A stretch of DNA of 64,000 nt from Acanthococcus lagerstroemiae. Lineage: Eukaryota > Arthropoda > Insecta > Hemiptera > Eriococcidae. This document shows, piece by piece, positions 12,311 to 22,839 of this stretch. The number at the start of each line of letters is the position of its first letter. Within the stretch, counting starts at the first letter, position 1. The notes under the pieces were generated by a model. The model did no database searches. It was not told the origin of the DNA and was given only the letters and a program-made list of their open reading frames with translations. Both the position numbers and the translations under genes were made by a program. The stretch is from assembly GCA_031841125.1 (NCBI GenBank), contig CM063111.1, forward strand, positions 59,953,535-60,017,534. Reading direction: 5' to 3'.

Positions 12311-13105
12311 GTTCTACAGTTGCAGGTATAAGAGTTTCCATAGTTTGAAATTCATGCCTTCATTTGCATTTGCTTCAAATAGAAGCTTCCAGTGTTGCCA
12401 TGTTGCTACGAAGCCACAATTCCGAATGGCCTATGAATTCTGTACCCCTGAAAAGTAACCAGACATTTAGAAATTAATTACACTGACAGTTATAATAGTT
12501 GACTTTGTTCTAAAAAGGTTTGGTCGTAATTTTTAGCAAAGTTTAGGAGGAGGGGGGAAAGCGTTTATAATTTATTATTTTGGAATAGATCCTTACTGAA
12601 ATTACTAATATTCAATAGTAGATAATGAATTTAAAATGTTCAACAAAAATATTTATAGTCGAAAAATTAGACAGTACACACTGTTATCTGATAAAAATAT
12701 AGACTATGGGAATTATTGATAGCTGCAAATGTCGATGTTTGATGGTACTGATATATACAGACATTGATACCTAGTCCAGAATATCTCTATTTGGAAACAC
12801 TAATAATAAAACAATAAATAAAAAAAAAAAAAAAAGGTTATCAAAGACTAATATTGTTATTTTAAAATATTAATAATCAACATTATTAGTTATTATAAGT
12901 ATCTTACATAAAAAAAAATAATAATCAAGTGTATCAACTATTTAAAAACATTAATGACATCAAGAATAATATTCAAAAACATTGATAGTTATATGTATGT
13001 ATAACGATGATCCGAAATATTAATTATTAAAAATGTGGATATTGATAATCGAACATATCAATAACTAAAAAATACTTATACTGTGGAAAAATAAAAATAT
13101 TGATA
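12311..13105. repeat. AT-rich stretch with degenerate ATATTGAT-type short motifs
   Basis: From about 12,580 the sequence repeats motifs like AAAATATTGAT, AAAAATATTAAT and their variants at irregular spacing of roughly 20-35 bp. The same style recurs at 14,530-15,610. There are no coding frames. It resembles a decayed short-period satellite rather than unique sequence. Confidence 0.5.
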
Positions 13106-13568
13106 ACACTGCTGAACAACTATTTTGCACAATGCATTTTGACAGGTGATTCTGAGGTACTTTTTAACGCTGAACACGATACTGCGACCCATTTTTCTCT
13201 ATCACGTCACAATTCGGAGTTCTGAACGACTGAAATTCGTTTCCATTTTGTTTTTGCATTGGAATAAGCGGTTCCACTGACTGATATTATCAGTGTTATC
13301 AGACCACAATAACAGAAAACAAACAGACGGAATACACACCACTACACACGACCGCAACACACAACAACACGAATCAGTATGACCACATTCAGTTCCTAAC
13401 CCTCATTTTGAACACATTTAGTTGAATTTTTTATAGTTTTTGATCAGAAAAACTAGACGTGATGAAGAAAAATGGCCGACGGCACTGTATTCAGCGTTGA
13501 AAGGTACTCAAGAATCACCTCCTTAAATGCGTTGTGCAAACAAAAAAATTCATTTTGTTCAGTAGTGT
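13106..13568. mobile_element. MITE-like element with ~110-bp terminal inverted repeats
   Basis: The left end ACACTGCTGAACAA matches the reverse complement of the right end (ACACTACTGAACAA). The similarity continues inward for about 110 bp through blocks such as AGGTGATTCT, GTACYTTTYAACGCTGAA and CCATTTTTCT. The centre lacks coding capacity. No exact target duplication was identified, so the superfamily is not assigned. It is inserted in the AT-rich motif array. Confidence 0.7.
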
Positions 13569-13952
13569 GATTAAAATAATTTTGTTTGAAAATATTGTTT
13601 ATAACTAGAGACCGGATTCTTCGGCATTAAAAAATAGGAAATTCGGCTACAACATCTGCAGAATTCGACATTTCCCCAAAAAAATTTTTTTCACAAAATA
13701 ATCCGATAAATCAAGATGATAAGATATAATCAAAATATTTTGTGATTTTAGTTTAAAAATTTTAATTTATCAGATAATTTTGTGGGAAAAAAAAAGATGA
13801 TAAGATGTTTTGCTAAATTTTGCTGAGTGAATTGATGACGCCTGTCCCTTAATATTAATTTGTAAGCTGCGAATGAGCGCTCTAAATCAACAGATACTAG
13901 CGGAACAAAATTATATTATGCAGAGAGCACCTGTGGATAACGAGAAACCGTG
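13569..13952. other. AT-rich spacer, no gene
   Basis: Contains A/T runs and paired GATGATAAGAT and TTTTGTG-rich motifs that could form weak hairpins. Nothing else was recognised. Confidence 0.4.
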
Positions 13953-14307
13953 TTAGTATACTTGGTAAGAAGTGTCACTGAAAGAAATACTCAATTCTCG
14001 AAGTAACGCGAGCCCTTCAATTTTTGAAAAAACTTGTTCTAATTTTTGCTGAAGTAGGTATCCTCGACCCCCTGGAATGATCTGAATTTTTCGACGCACT
14101 TCTTCTATGATCTCGACTTGATCGTGTGAAGACAAACCTCGCGTTTCCAATTTCTTAATCTTTTCAGGGAGAAACGAAAGGTAGGTTTGTATGAAAGCGA
14201 GGTCAGTAGGTAAATTTTTCTTCCGGATCAGTGTTTTTAATTGTCCCACATGTTGGGAATCATCCGGCAATGTCGAAATGAGTTCCGCAAAACTCTCATC
14301 TTCATTC
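13953..14307 (-). CDS. Hypothetical coding exon, perhaps of a transposon-derived gene
   Basis: An open minus-strand frame of about 115 codons reads NEDESFAELISTLPDDSQHV, then LIRKKNLPTDLAFIQTYLSF, LETRGLSSHDQVEIIEEVRR and LLQQKLEQVFSKIEGLALL, ending in a stop at 13,953. It begins just after TATAG on the minus strand (about 14,308), so it may be a 3'-terminal exon rather than a free-standing gene. The amphipathic, Leu/Lys/Glu-rich composition looks coding. The LETRGLS...EIIEEVR pattern recalls proteins that recur with mobile elements in hemipteran genomes, but I cannot name a family. No upstream exon was identified, and the sequence on both sides is repeat-rich. Confidence 0.4.
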
Positions 14308-14529
14308 TATACATTTCTAGTTTCAAATGTACACCTTTTCGCACTTTACCAGCATGTGTTGACAAAATATAGCATATTGGCATTTTTCAGCCCGTGAAGC
14401 CACTTTCGGCATTTTACCTATTTTCAGCATTTTTTCGGTAGTATAAAATTTTTTTTGATTCGTGCTTATCCTTCAAAGTAACTAGTCTGCCTGTCAAGGA
14501 AATGACTTGACAAATGCCGAGGAAACCGG

Positions 14530-15610
14530 TCTCTATATAAACTAAAAAAATTGGTATGTAATCAAAATTATCAATTCATTACCAAAAATATCGATGGTTT
14601 AAAAAACTGATGCTATGGAAAAACAAAAATAATTTCGATAATCAAAGTAATTGTTTGAAAATATTTCTAACTAAAAAATATTAGTAGGTAATCAAAAATA
14701 TCAATCATGAAAATGTTTAAATCGGAAATATTGACAGTACAATACTCAGTGATCAGAAGTAAGATAGTACTTGAAAATATTGACAATGAAAAATAATGAT
14801 TGAAAATATCAGTATTCAAAAATAGTGGTCATCAAAATATTGGAAATTATAAAAATTTTAACTATCAGAAATATGTATTATTAAAAATATTCGGAATTAG
14901 TCTAGTCAAGTGCCATCAAATGCTTCTTTGCGGACTGAATAACCCACATAAATCCGAACCCCCAAAACCATGTGCGTTTTCACTACGGTGACAAATGCGC
15001 TTCTTTTAGTTTTTACAAACCATTCGAAACGCATGAGAGGTATTGAAATAGTTCTTAGGATCAAAAATACGCTCCTCAAGTCTCCCTGTAAAATAATAAC
15101 AAACTGCCTTTTACTCGAAGTGGAGGATCGTAGAGAGTCGCCCAAAAAGTACCTACGTATTTTTTGTTTTCATTTTTATTTTTTTCCTTTCTTTTTACCA
15201 AATAAATGGAAAATTATGTGGAAGAGGAATCTAATATGAAGAAAATCTATTCGGTAATAGCAATTTTTCCGGGACACACTTGTCTCCTTTCCCGCAAGAT
15301 CGTCACCACCGTGAGAAATGTTGGTGCATTACAAATATTGATGATTTAAAATATGATTCATGAAGTCGGATTCATTGATACTAAAAAAGCTTGTCTGATA
15401 AGGAATCATTGACAATCAAGCTGATCAAAAGTAACAACAATGATAAAAAATCGATGGTCAGAATTTTTAGTGATAAACAATATTGATGATTAAAAACGTT
15501 TATATCCGCGGCAAACGAAAATGAATAATCTAAAATACCAGTAATAATTCATCGAAAATATGGTAAAAATCAATAGGTAGTCAAAAATATTGATGGAGAT
15601 AGGGTTTAGT
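14530..15610. repeat. Degenerate ATATTGAT/ATCAAAA short-motif array
   Basis: Irregular recurrence of AAAATATTGAT, AATATCAAT, AAAAATATCGATGG and similar motifs, most clearly at 14,540-14,900 and 15,340-15,600. An interval with less of this motif lies at about 14,920-15,330. It is the same motif family as at 12,580-13,105 and shows no coding potential. Confidence 0.45.
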
Positions 15611-16614
15611 TCCGAGAGGTACACGCTACAATTTGAGAATAGTTATTTTAGTGGGAAGTACGAAAGTTGAAGTAGAAAATCCATGCATTTTGTACATGAA
15701 AATAAAAGATCATTTTTCTACGAAAATGCTTCTCAATGAAATTTTTTGATAGCGGGAATCCTTGGAAATTAAAAAATTGTTCGTAATAACAAGTTGTTCG
15801 TTATTAAAATTCGTATTTTTAAATTCTATTTTATTTACTTACGAGTACCTGTGAAAATAATGGGCTTGTTATAATTTCTGTTGATGGACAGTATTCTGAG
15901 ATACGGAACCGAGGTTTAGGGTTCAGCTGTTAAAAATAGGATAACACAACTAGAGGACTTACAAGTACAAACAAAAGCGCTAGAAATCTGTGTTCTTACG
16001 CGTACATTAAAAACAAAAGAGTAAAGGAACCTATCAAGGAACTTAGCATTTAAGGATGTACTTTAGCAATACAAATTCATTTCTTCAGAATTGAAGAAAA
16101 ATATAAAAACGAAATCCCCAGAATTAAAAATACCAAATAAAACAGGATATATCTGAAACTCAAAACGAAAAAACAGCTATTGAAGGAATACGTTGGACGA
16201 TGTAGTACTAAAATTTCTGAATGGAATGCCTGATGAGGTCAAAAATACCTGATTATGGAAATTTGAAAAACAACTGTATTTGGGACTCCAATACAAAACG
16301 GGGACTGAAGTGTATCTGTGTATAGTACTTCTGTTCTCGGATATCAGGCCGTATTTCAGATCTCTGTCCTAGCTAATGCGAACTAAAATAATTAAACTGT
16401 AATTAAAAATTAGACCGAATTACATTGTTGTATTAATGACATCCGCCAACTACCTTTCAATAGGTTACGAGATCTTATAATGTATGTAATAAAATAGAAT
16501 GAAATAAATACTTAGAAATATTAAAGTCTTCATTAAAAAAATAAAAAATAAAACATTTTAGGTAGGGACTGTGGAACTTTCCAATAGTGCTTTCTTTCCT
16601 GAAAACAAGAAGAT
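15611..16614. other. Non-coding stretch, nothing recognised
   Basis: AT-rich, no convincing reading frame, array or terminal repeats. Short A-rich runs only. Confidence 0.45.
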
Positions 16615-16740
16615 CATAAACGCAAATAGCCGACCTGTCGTGGGGCTCATAGTCAGGGGGGGGGCTGACAGGTATCAAAAGAATGCTGAAATTCATCACT
16701 CGTACAATTTTTTAATTTTTTGGGGAGGGGAATTGCATGG
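16615..16740. repeat. Dispersed ~130-bp repeat, copy 2 of 3
   Basis: Shares the ordered blocks GCAAATAG, GGGGCT...TGACAGGTATCAAAA, AATGCTGAAAT and TTTTTTGGGGAGGGG with the copies near 2,275 and 45,195. Orientation is the same in all three. There is a long G tract inside. Function and class are unknown. Confidence 0.55.
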
Positions 16741-17039
16741 CAAAAAATAGGAAATGCACGACAAGCGATTGTATGCCAAAATACATTGAAAGGAACAACT
16801 CAGTGAAATTGCATGCCAGACATAACACGATAGAAAAATATATGCGAACAAAGAAGCAGATTGCGAACGACGAGATAAAATTTTTTCGACGAAGCAAAAC
16901 ACACAGGATAGCATTTTATCAGTTACCCAGTTTACGATTTTATAATTTGTTTTAATTTTTAACTATGACTTCGATGTGTTTAGAGGAGTATCTTGAAAAT
17001 ACTGGTGGATCTGAACACCTTCGGAGACCACAACGTACG

Positions 17040-18345
17040 CTTCATGCAGGCCCAGATTTAGGGCGGGAGGGGGTCCCTGGGGTCCCAGGGACCCGGGCCT
17101 CCACATCGAAGGGGCCTCCACATTTTCTCTGCTGTTCTTCTTCTTCTTCTTTCGTGGCCGGACTCCGACGCGTTGACAGTTAACTTTGTTTTAATTTTTA
17201 AATTTTATGTTTTAAATTAAAATTTTCCTCCTCTATCTCTGCACCAGGTCCAAGGTGCTGTCGTCTAGGTTACCCCACATCTCCCCTCTGGTATGTGTGG
17301 TCCCTCCTCCGCATATAAGGAGGTGGTCGTCGTTTTGAAGCTGACCGCACATCTGGCATCCTGCGTCGTCTCGTATGCCCCATCTGGTCAGGTTTGCCGC
17401 TGTACAGGCGCATCCAGTGGGCAGCCTATTCAGGGTGAGCCACGATGGATAGGGAAGATCATGTCCACTGGCTAGGTCCTCACCGCGCGGGTTGTGGTTG
17501 ATGTTTGTTCATCTTGTCGCCCTAGAGGTCGAGGGGTTGTCTGTAAGGACCGATGTATTGTTGACGAAACTCCTCCTGGATTTCAGTCTCGGCGTTGCTG
17601 CCACCTGGCCGAACATGATGTGGCGAGGGTCGCTTTCCTTCTTAGTCCTCTCCATATCCGCAGCCGCTTTTCCTCCTTACCTCCGGCGGAGCGATTCCAC
17701 ATATTCGAGGAAGGTACTTGAGACTAGTCGGTCTCAGGCAGCCGGATACGATCCGCATGGTATTATTCAGGACCACATCAACTTTTTTGTATGTGAAGAT
17801 CATCTAGGCCATGCTGCACATCTGTATTCCGCGGTAGAATGACGCAGCGCCAGGGCTGTGGTCCTCAATGTGCTCGGCTTGGCCCCCCACTTGGTTGATA
17901 GGAGTTTTTTCAGAATACGATTTCTGGCTTCGACTTTCATCTTAGTATTCTCTCAGTGCTTCTTAAAAGTAAGTGTCCTGTCAAGTGTGACGCCAAGTTA
18001 CTTCGGATTTTCGCAGTTTTCAAGCTGTATTCCTCCAACTCAGCTTCAGTTTGCATCTCGCCCTAGCATTTTTCAGGCGGAAACTGCGCACCTGGGTTTT
18101 AGATGGATTTGGCTTGAGAGCATTATTCGTGTAATATACTTCTAGTTCATCAAGGATGTCCTACAGTTTTCCCTCTACCTCTACGTGTGTATCCCCTACG
18201 CCGTCGCTACCAGGTCGTCAGCATACAGGAAGTGCTCTGTCTGGTCTGCAATCGGCTGGTCCTTAGTGTATATATTGAATAAGGTAGGGGCGAGAACACT
18301 TCCCTGTGGTAGTCCGTTTGTCTGTCATCTCCATCTGCTCGATTT
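17040..18345 (-). mobile_element. Jockey-like non-LTR retrotransposon remnant, 3' part
   Basis: On the minus strand, reverse transcriptase motifs read NGLPQGSVLAPTLFNIYT followed by HFLYADDLVATA (about 18,190-18,330), where YADD is the catalytic box. Downstream are LDELEVYYTNNALKPNPSKT, YLGVTLDRTLTFKKH and, further on, KYLPRICGIAPPEVRR. Motif wording fits the Jockey/CR1-like group rather than the R1- or RTE-like copies elsewhere in the window. Multiple stops and frameshifts make it a pseudogene, and the 5' half including the endonuclease is missing. The 3' limit near 17,040 is approximate. It abuts an R1-like fragment at its upstream side. Confidence 0.7.
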
Positions 18346-18475
18346 ACTCTGGTGTATGACATAGAACATTCTGTTGCTCAGCATTGCTTTGTTAAGTACT
18401 AATGGGACAAAACATAAAATAAGCAGACCGACTAAAGCTGTACAATGGCTTTCCTTGTAAAATAACTCTATTACT

Positions 18476-19430
18476 TGGGAGAGCGTAGATGCACGCATGC
18501 CAAACTGGCTTCCAGACACCGAACCCGTGGCCACGGAAATTACCTTTTTGAGTATCGCATCGGTGACCAGAGGGACGTCTTGAGGCTTGTCCGGGCCTCC
18601 GTTTCGCTTCTGCTTGCTTCGGATTCGCGTAGTCATTCGAGGGCCACTATGGAGCACCTTATTGACCAAGGCAACGCTCACCCAGCGTTAACCTAGAATT
18701 CGGGTGGCGCACAGCCGAACTGTGCTTTGTTCCTTCAACCCTCTTCTTGGTACGTGTAGCAATTCAAGAAGGTGGTGATGGCGGGGTGACCCTGCTGGGG
18801 GTTCTGTAGCAGCTGCAGTAGCTCGAGAGTGGTACAGAGTCGTTGTGTCAAGTATGGGCCGAGCTTCATTTGTCGGTCCTCTGCCTCGACCAATCCGTTT
18901 CCATCTTCTTCTTCACGATGTTCGAGACAGAGGCCAACACCCGGTTCCTAGTCGTCGATATCGCTATCATTACCGGGATCGATCATTCTTACCATCCCGC
19001 GCCTCTCCTGCTCTCAGGCTTCACACTCGAACAGGGTGTGTCAGGGGTTGTCTTCCGCTCTTCGATCATAGTGCATGCACACGGGACCCGGCGCTTTCGC
19101 TGTTCGATGTGCATAAGTGCCAGAGTACCCGTGACTACTCGAGACTTGGTTTCAAGCACCTAGAAACACCAAATTCCTGTCATCCGCCATTTTGAGGTGC
19201 TTGGTGCCCGGCGATTCACAATTCACTGTGCGGAACGTTCCGCGTATAAAATTGCGAATCGTCGGGCTAAAAGCGACTCAAAATTGCGGATGTCAGTACT
19301 CGGGTGTTTCTAGGTACTCTGTTTAGGTCAGGTGGAAGTTCAGTGCCCCATGGGACCTGCCTGACCACTAATCGAGGTCGCATATTAGCGCTCGGGTCCA
19401 CTCGCACTTGGTCGACTCGGCGAATGCAGA
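18476..19430 (-). mobile_element. R1-like LINE 3' fragment, interrupted by a small MITE
   Basis: Sequence from about 18,478 (GAGAGCGTAGATGCACGCATGCC) upward closely follows the 3' region of the copy at 6,387, including CACCGAACC, TTTTTGAGTATCGCATC and a block with GAGGCCAACACCCGGTTCC. Near 19,320-19,430 it corresponds to the C-terminal coding segment (GGTCAGGTGGAAGTTCAGTG and beyond). It is a 5'-truncated copy of the same family, and a foldback element at 19,160-19,313 splits it. Confidence 0.7.
19160..19313. mobile_element. 154-bp foldback MITE inside an R1-like fragment
   Basis: Ends CTAGAAACACC and GGTGTTTCTAG are perfect inverse complements over 11 bp. Imperfect pairing continues inward (CTGTCATCCGCCATTTTGAG against CTCAAAATTGCGGATGTCAG), with a central palindrome around GCGGAACGTTCCGC. 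It interrupts LINE sequence that is contiguous in related copies. No clear target duplication is visible. Confidence 0.65.
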
Positions 19431-20104
19431 ATAACTATTACTGCCAAAATTACTTTAATGTAACAGTGTAATATTTTTGTCATTTCAAATTTGACGTTAA
19501 ATATCGTGAATTGGCGTTGAACTTAACATATTGTTGTTATTGGTTTTTTTTTGTTTTTTTTTTTTAAATTCGACGCATATGACCCTCATTTCTGAGTCGT
19601 TGAAATTACTTTCTTAGTGTCCAAAGTACATAAAATGTGACAGTTTCTATAAAACACGTAACTTTGTTGATCCGACGAATTTTGAGTTACGGACAGTAGG
19701 TAATAGAGGAATGAATGCCTATTCCAACGAGCTGTCGGCGAGATTTGTAGCGTTTTTTGTTCCGGAGATACAAGGGGTCAAAGATGAGTGTAACGAGAAC
19801 GCGCGAAAACACGTTTTTGGGAACAACGCGTTTTCTCCCACTCCGTCGAGCGACCATAACTCACCGCGGAATCACGTTACCAGCCTCGACGAGGACTTGT
19901 TGGAAAGGTAATTTTTCGTTCTTCTGCGTGGTAACAATGCAGAACAGAACATCGGATTTATTTGTGAGCACCGAAAAACCACGAAGAAGCAAACGCAGAC
20001 ATTCGCAATCTTTTCTCATTCTTTTTCATAATTCTCTTTGTCTCCCTCCCTCTTCTCTCTCGTGCGTGTAAATTTTGTATCTTTGTTATTGCGATGTTTT
20101 TTCT
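19431..20104. other. Non-coding stretch, no gene recognised
   Basis: Contains a T-rich patch near 19,548-19,566. The open frame at 19,711-19,911 ends at a possible GTAATT donor, but nothing in it is recognisable and no partner exon was found. It directly precedes the hAT-type element whose target duplication starts at 20,105. Confidence 0.4.
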
Positions 20105-20112
20105 ATAGAAAT

Positions 20113-21538
20113 CAGTGTTGTTAGACAAAACGATTTTTTGTCATTTTGTCGGACGAGCATTTCACTTTTTTTTGTTATGTCATGAGTTTTGTCATGTTTG
20201 GAGTTTTGTCATTTTGTTTTTTCATAATTTTGTTATGTCATGAGAAAATTATTTTGTCATTTTGTTTTGTCATTTTGTCATATCCACAAATTTTCAGGTA
20301 TTTTACTATTTTTACATACAATCCAATCGTACCAATCACCAATGTTATTTTAACACAGGTTGCATACTTGGAGGCAAAGTCATATAGATACACCAAGTTA
20401 GACGACTAGCGCGTTTCCGCGTTCTGCCGTCATGCCAGCGCGCTGCTATCGCTGAACTCCTTTGGTTGCATTGCGCGTATATGGACATTTTTACGTTTTT
20501 GCGGATTAGCTCAAAAACTATCAATTTTGATGAAAAATCGGAAAGAGCTAAATTTGTTCACCTTGGAATTTCCCATCGAATGCGAGTAAATTCGAAATTT
20601 TTATGGGTAAAATTTTGAAACTGATCTTACCTGATAGAAAATAACAGGTAGAATAAATTGTGTTCTTTTCACTTTTTCATAAAACTCGACCGTTATTGAG
20701 TTAAACGCAAAACTTTGTTAGGGCTCCCAACGATTACATTGATTTCACGGCAGTCGAACGCTGCCAGCGCTGCTATCGGGATAAATTATCGTAACATACG
20801 AAGTTTAACATTGGTTAAATGGAGAGTCGAACGACTTGGTGTATCTATATGACTTTGCTTGGAGGCTAAAAAGAAATTGGGATTTAAACCTGCACTAGAG
20901 TGCGCTGCAAATTGCCTGCGTGGTGCGCGGTTGTTATTGGGTTAAAATGAGTGAGTGACCATATTGTGTACTTTCAAATAGAAACACTGCTATCTTTAGT
21001 AGGGTAAAAAAACGAGTAAAAATTATTCTGCCAGTAGAACTGATTATAATTTAATTTTTTGGTGATGATGCAGTCGAATTTAGGACAAATTTTCTTTGAA
21101 AGTGAATTTCTAATCGACTTAATGATAGTTGAAGTTTGCTACACGCTTAAAGTAAATCATACGTGATCACTCCTCTGGCTTGGGTTGACTTCTTAAGTTT
21201 TGATTGATGGTTGATAGCTGATCACTTCTTTAACAAAAAGTGTCTGAGAAGAAGGACCTAATGCATAGGTTGGTTTAGATATATTTTCTACGACACTAGT
21301 TCCATGTTCTTCTAGTCTTCCTTAACTTCTTGATCCTTGTTCTTTTCCACCAACTTAATATTGGAATGACAAAATGTCATGACAAAACTTTTTTTGTCAT
21401 TTTGTTTTGTCATTGATTCATTTTTTTGTTATGTCATTTCCATTTTGTCATATGACAAAACTGAGAAATGGTTTTGTCATTATGACAAAATTCCTAAAAT
21501 TCAATTGTCATTTTGTTTTGTTATGTTTAACAACACTG
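20113..21538. mobile_element. Non-autonomous hAT-type element (outer) with 8-bp target duplication
   Basis: Terminal inverted repeats begin CAGTGTTGTTAGACAAAAC (left) and, read inward from the right end, CAGTGTTGTTAAACATAAC. The flanking 8-mers ATAGAAAT (20,105-20,112) and ATAGAAAT (21,539-21,546) are identical. CAGTG-type ends and an 8-bp duplication are the hallmarks of the hAT superfamily. Both subterminal zones are packed with TTTTGTCAT repeats, likely transposase-binding-type subterminal repeats. The 1,426-bp body has no transposase frame and contains a second, nested element at 20,375-20,857. Confidence 0.9.
20375..20857. mobile_element. Nested 483-bp hAT-type MITE with 8-bp target duplication
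   Basis: Inverted ends CAAAGTCATATAGATACACC are identical over 24 bp at both termini. CTTGGAGG flanks both sides (20,367-20,374 and 20,858-20,865), a perfect 8-bp target duplication. It is inserted inside the larger hAT-type element, so it is the younger insertion. No coding capacity. Confidence 0.9.
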
Positions 21539-21546
21539 ATAGAAAT

Positions 21547-22839
21547 CAACCAGAACTTCAAAATTGATTTTTTTGACCAAAAAATTTTGTTTTTATTTTT
21601 TTTGCCTTTTCTGAGACTTTGATCGATCAACAAAGTTACCCCTTTTTAGGGTCGGCTAGACCCTATTGCGATCGCTTTTTTTTTCTTTTTATTCTTCAAG
21701 TTGTTCAGTACTCAGACGTTGTCGAGTGGTAATATGGATGGCGATTCTGTCGTAGTTTGTAGTTTTGTAGGATGTTTATTATTGATGAATATAGAGTGCG
21801 TTAATGTTTAGCAGAATTCAGACGATAGAAATTGCAGCATTTGCCCACCCTCATTGCTGCTTGTTATAGAAACTGCCACATTATTATATTATTGTGCAAC
21901 ATATTTTCTCATCGTGAAAGATTTATCTCATCATGAAGTGCCTATGCCTACCATGGTTTGTCCTTTTTTGTCGTGCGATTAAATCCCTCATTTTTGAAGA
22001 AGAAGAAGAAAGAGCCTGATTGAAGGATTTGTAGGGCCAAGCCAGCCGAGCCCCCCCCCCCCCATATGAGCCTATGAAAAGGTGTGCGTTATTAAGAGAT
22101 GTTCAGTGTGGGGATTTTTTTTATTATTTTCTCCTTCAGTTATAATATGCTTTATGTACATACGGTATTTGCTCACCTAAATGCTTCGTCGTCGATTACT
22201 TCTTTATTTTTATCTCAAAGTTAGCGAAAATGATGTTACTAACTGCAGCGACAATCTCTTCTTGCAAACATAGATCAGTAACCACATGATGTTACTTATG
22301 CACGGCTCAGTTTCGAGAAAATCTGATGAATTGCGATGAATTTTTTTGAGATGGTTCGCCGTATTCATTCAGGGACAGGTCGGCACATGAAAGGCGGATG
22401 AACGTAACTGGACGATCCAAAAATGACACCGGCGGATATGTCTGCTGTGTATCCGTTTCCATTTCGGCTAGACCACCCGTTGAAACCGCATTAAAAAAAA
22501 TTCACGTCGGAAACCGTACGCGTAATTCAAATTTGTCCTCTCAAACCGAAATATCCTGTAGGTATCATTTTTTAAATTTATATTGATGAAATAGGAAGCT
22601 TAGCACGGTGTAGATAATTGATTCTAATACATGTAATTATTTTTTTATTTTTGAACAAAACGGTGTCTCATTATTATCACACCTGGAATAAACATCCGCT
22701 CGTTAACGCCATCTGATAAATCACTCCTAATTATTGCTTGTTAGCCTGTTGATGGTATTATTCTCGGATTTGTGCCGAAATTCGCACTCGTTCGAAGATC
22801 CACTTTCGGTGCTGGCTTATCAACGTCATTACCTGTAAT
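21547..22839. other. Intergenic region upstream of the secreted-protein gene
   Basis: No recognised coding sequence. A C-tract of about 12 bp lies near 22,050. Any promoter or 5' untranslated exon of the gene starting at 22,840 should lie here. I do not see a convincing TATA box or initiator at a fixed spacing, so none is called. Confidence 0.4.

Noticed and set aside
20113..21538. TTTTGTCAT repeats read as a CRISPR-like or simple microsatellite array
   Set aside because: They are confined to the two ends of an element with inverted termini and 8-bp target duplications, so they are subterminal repeats. There are no spacers of constant length.
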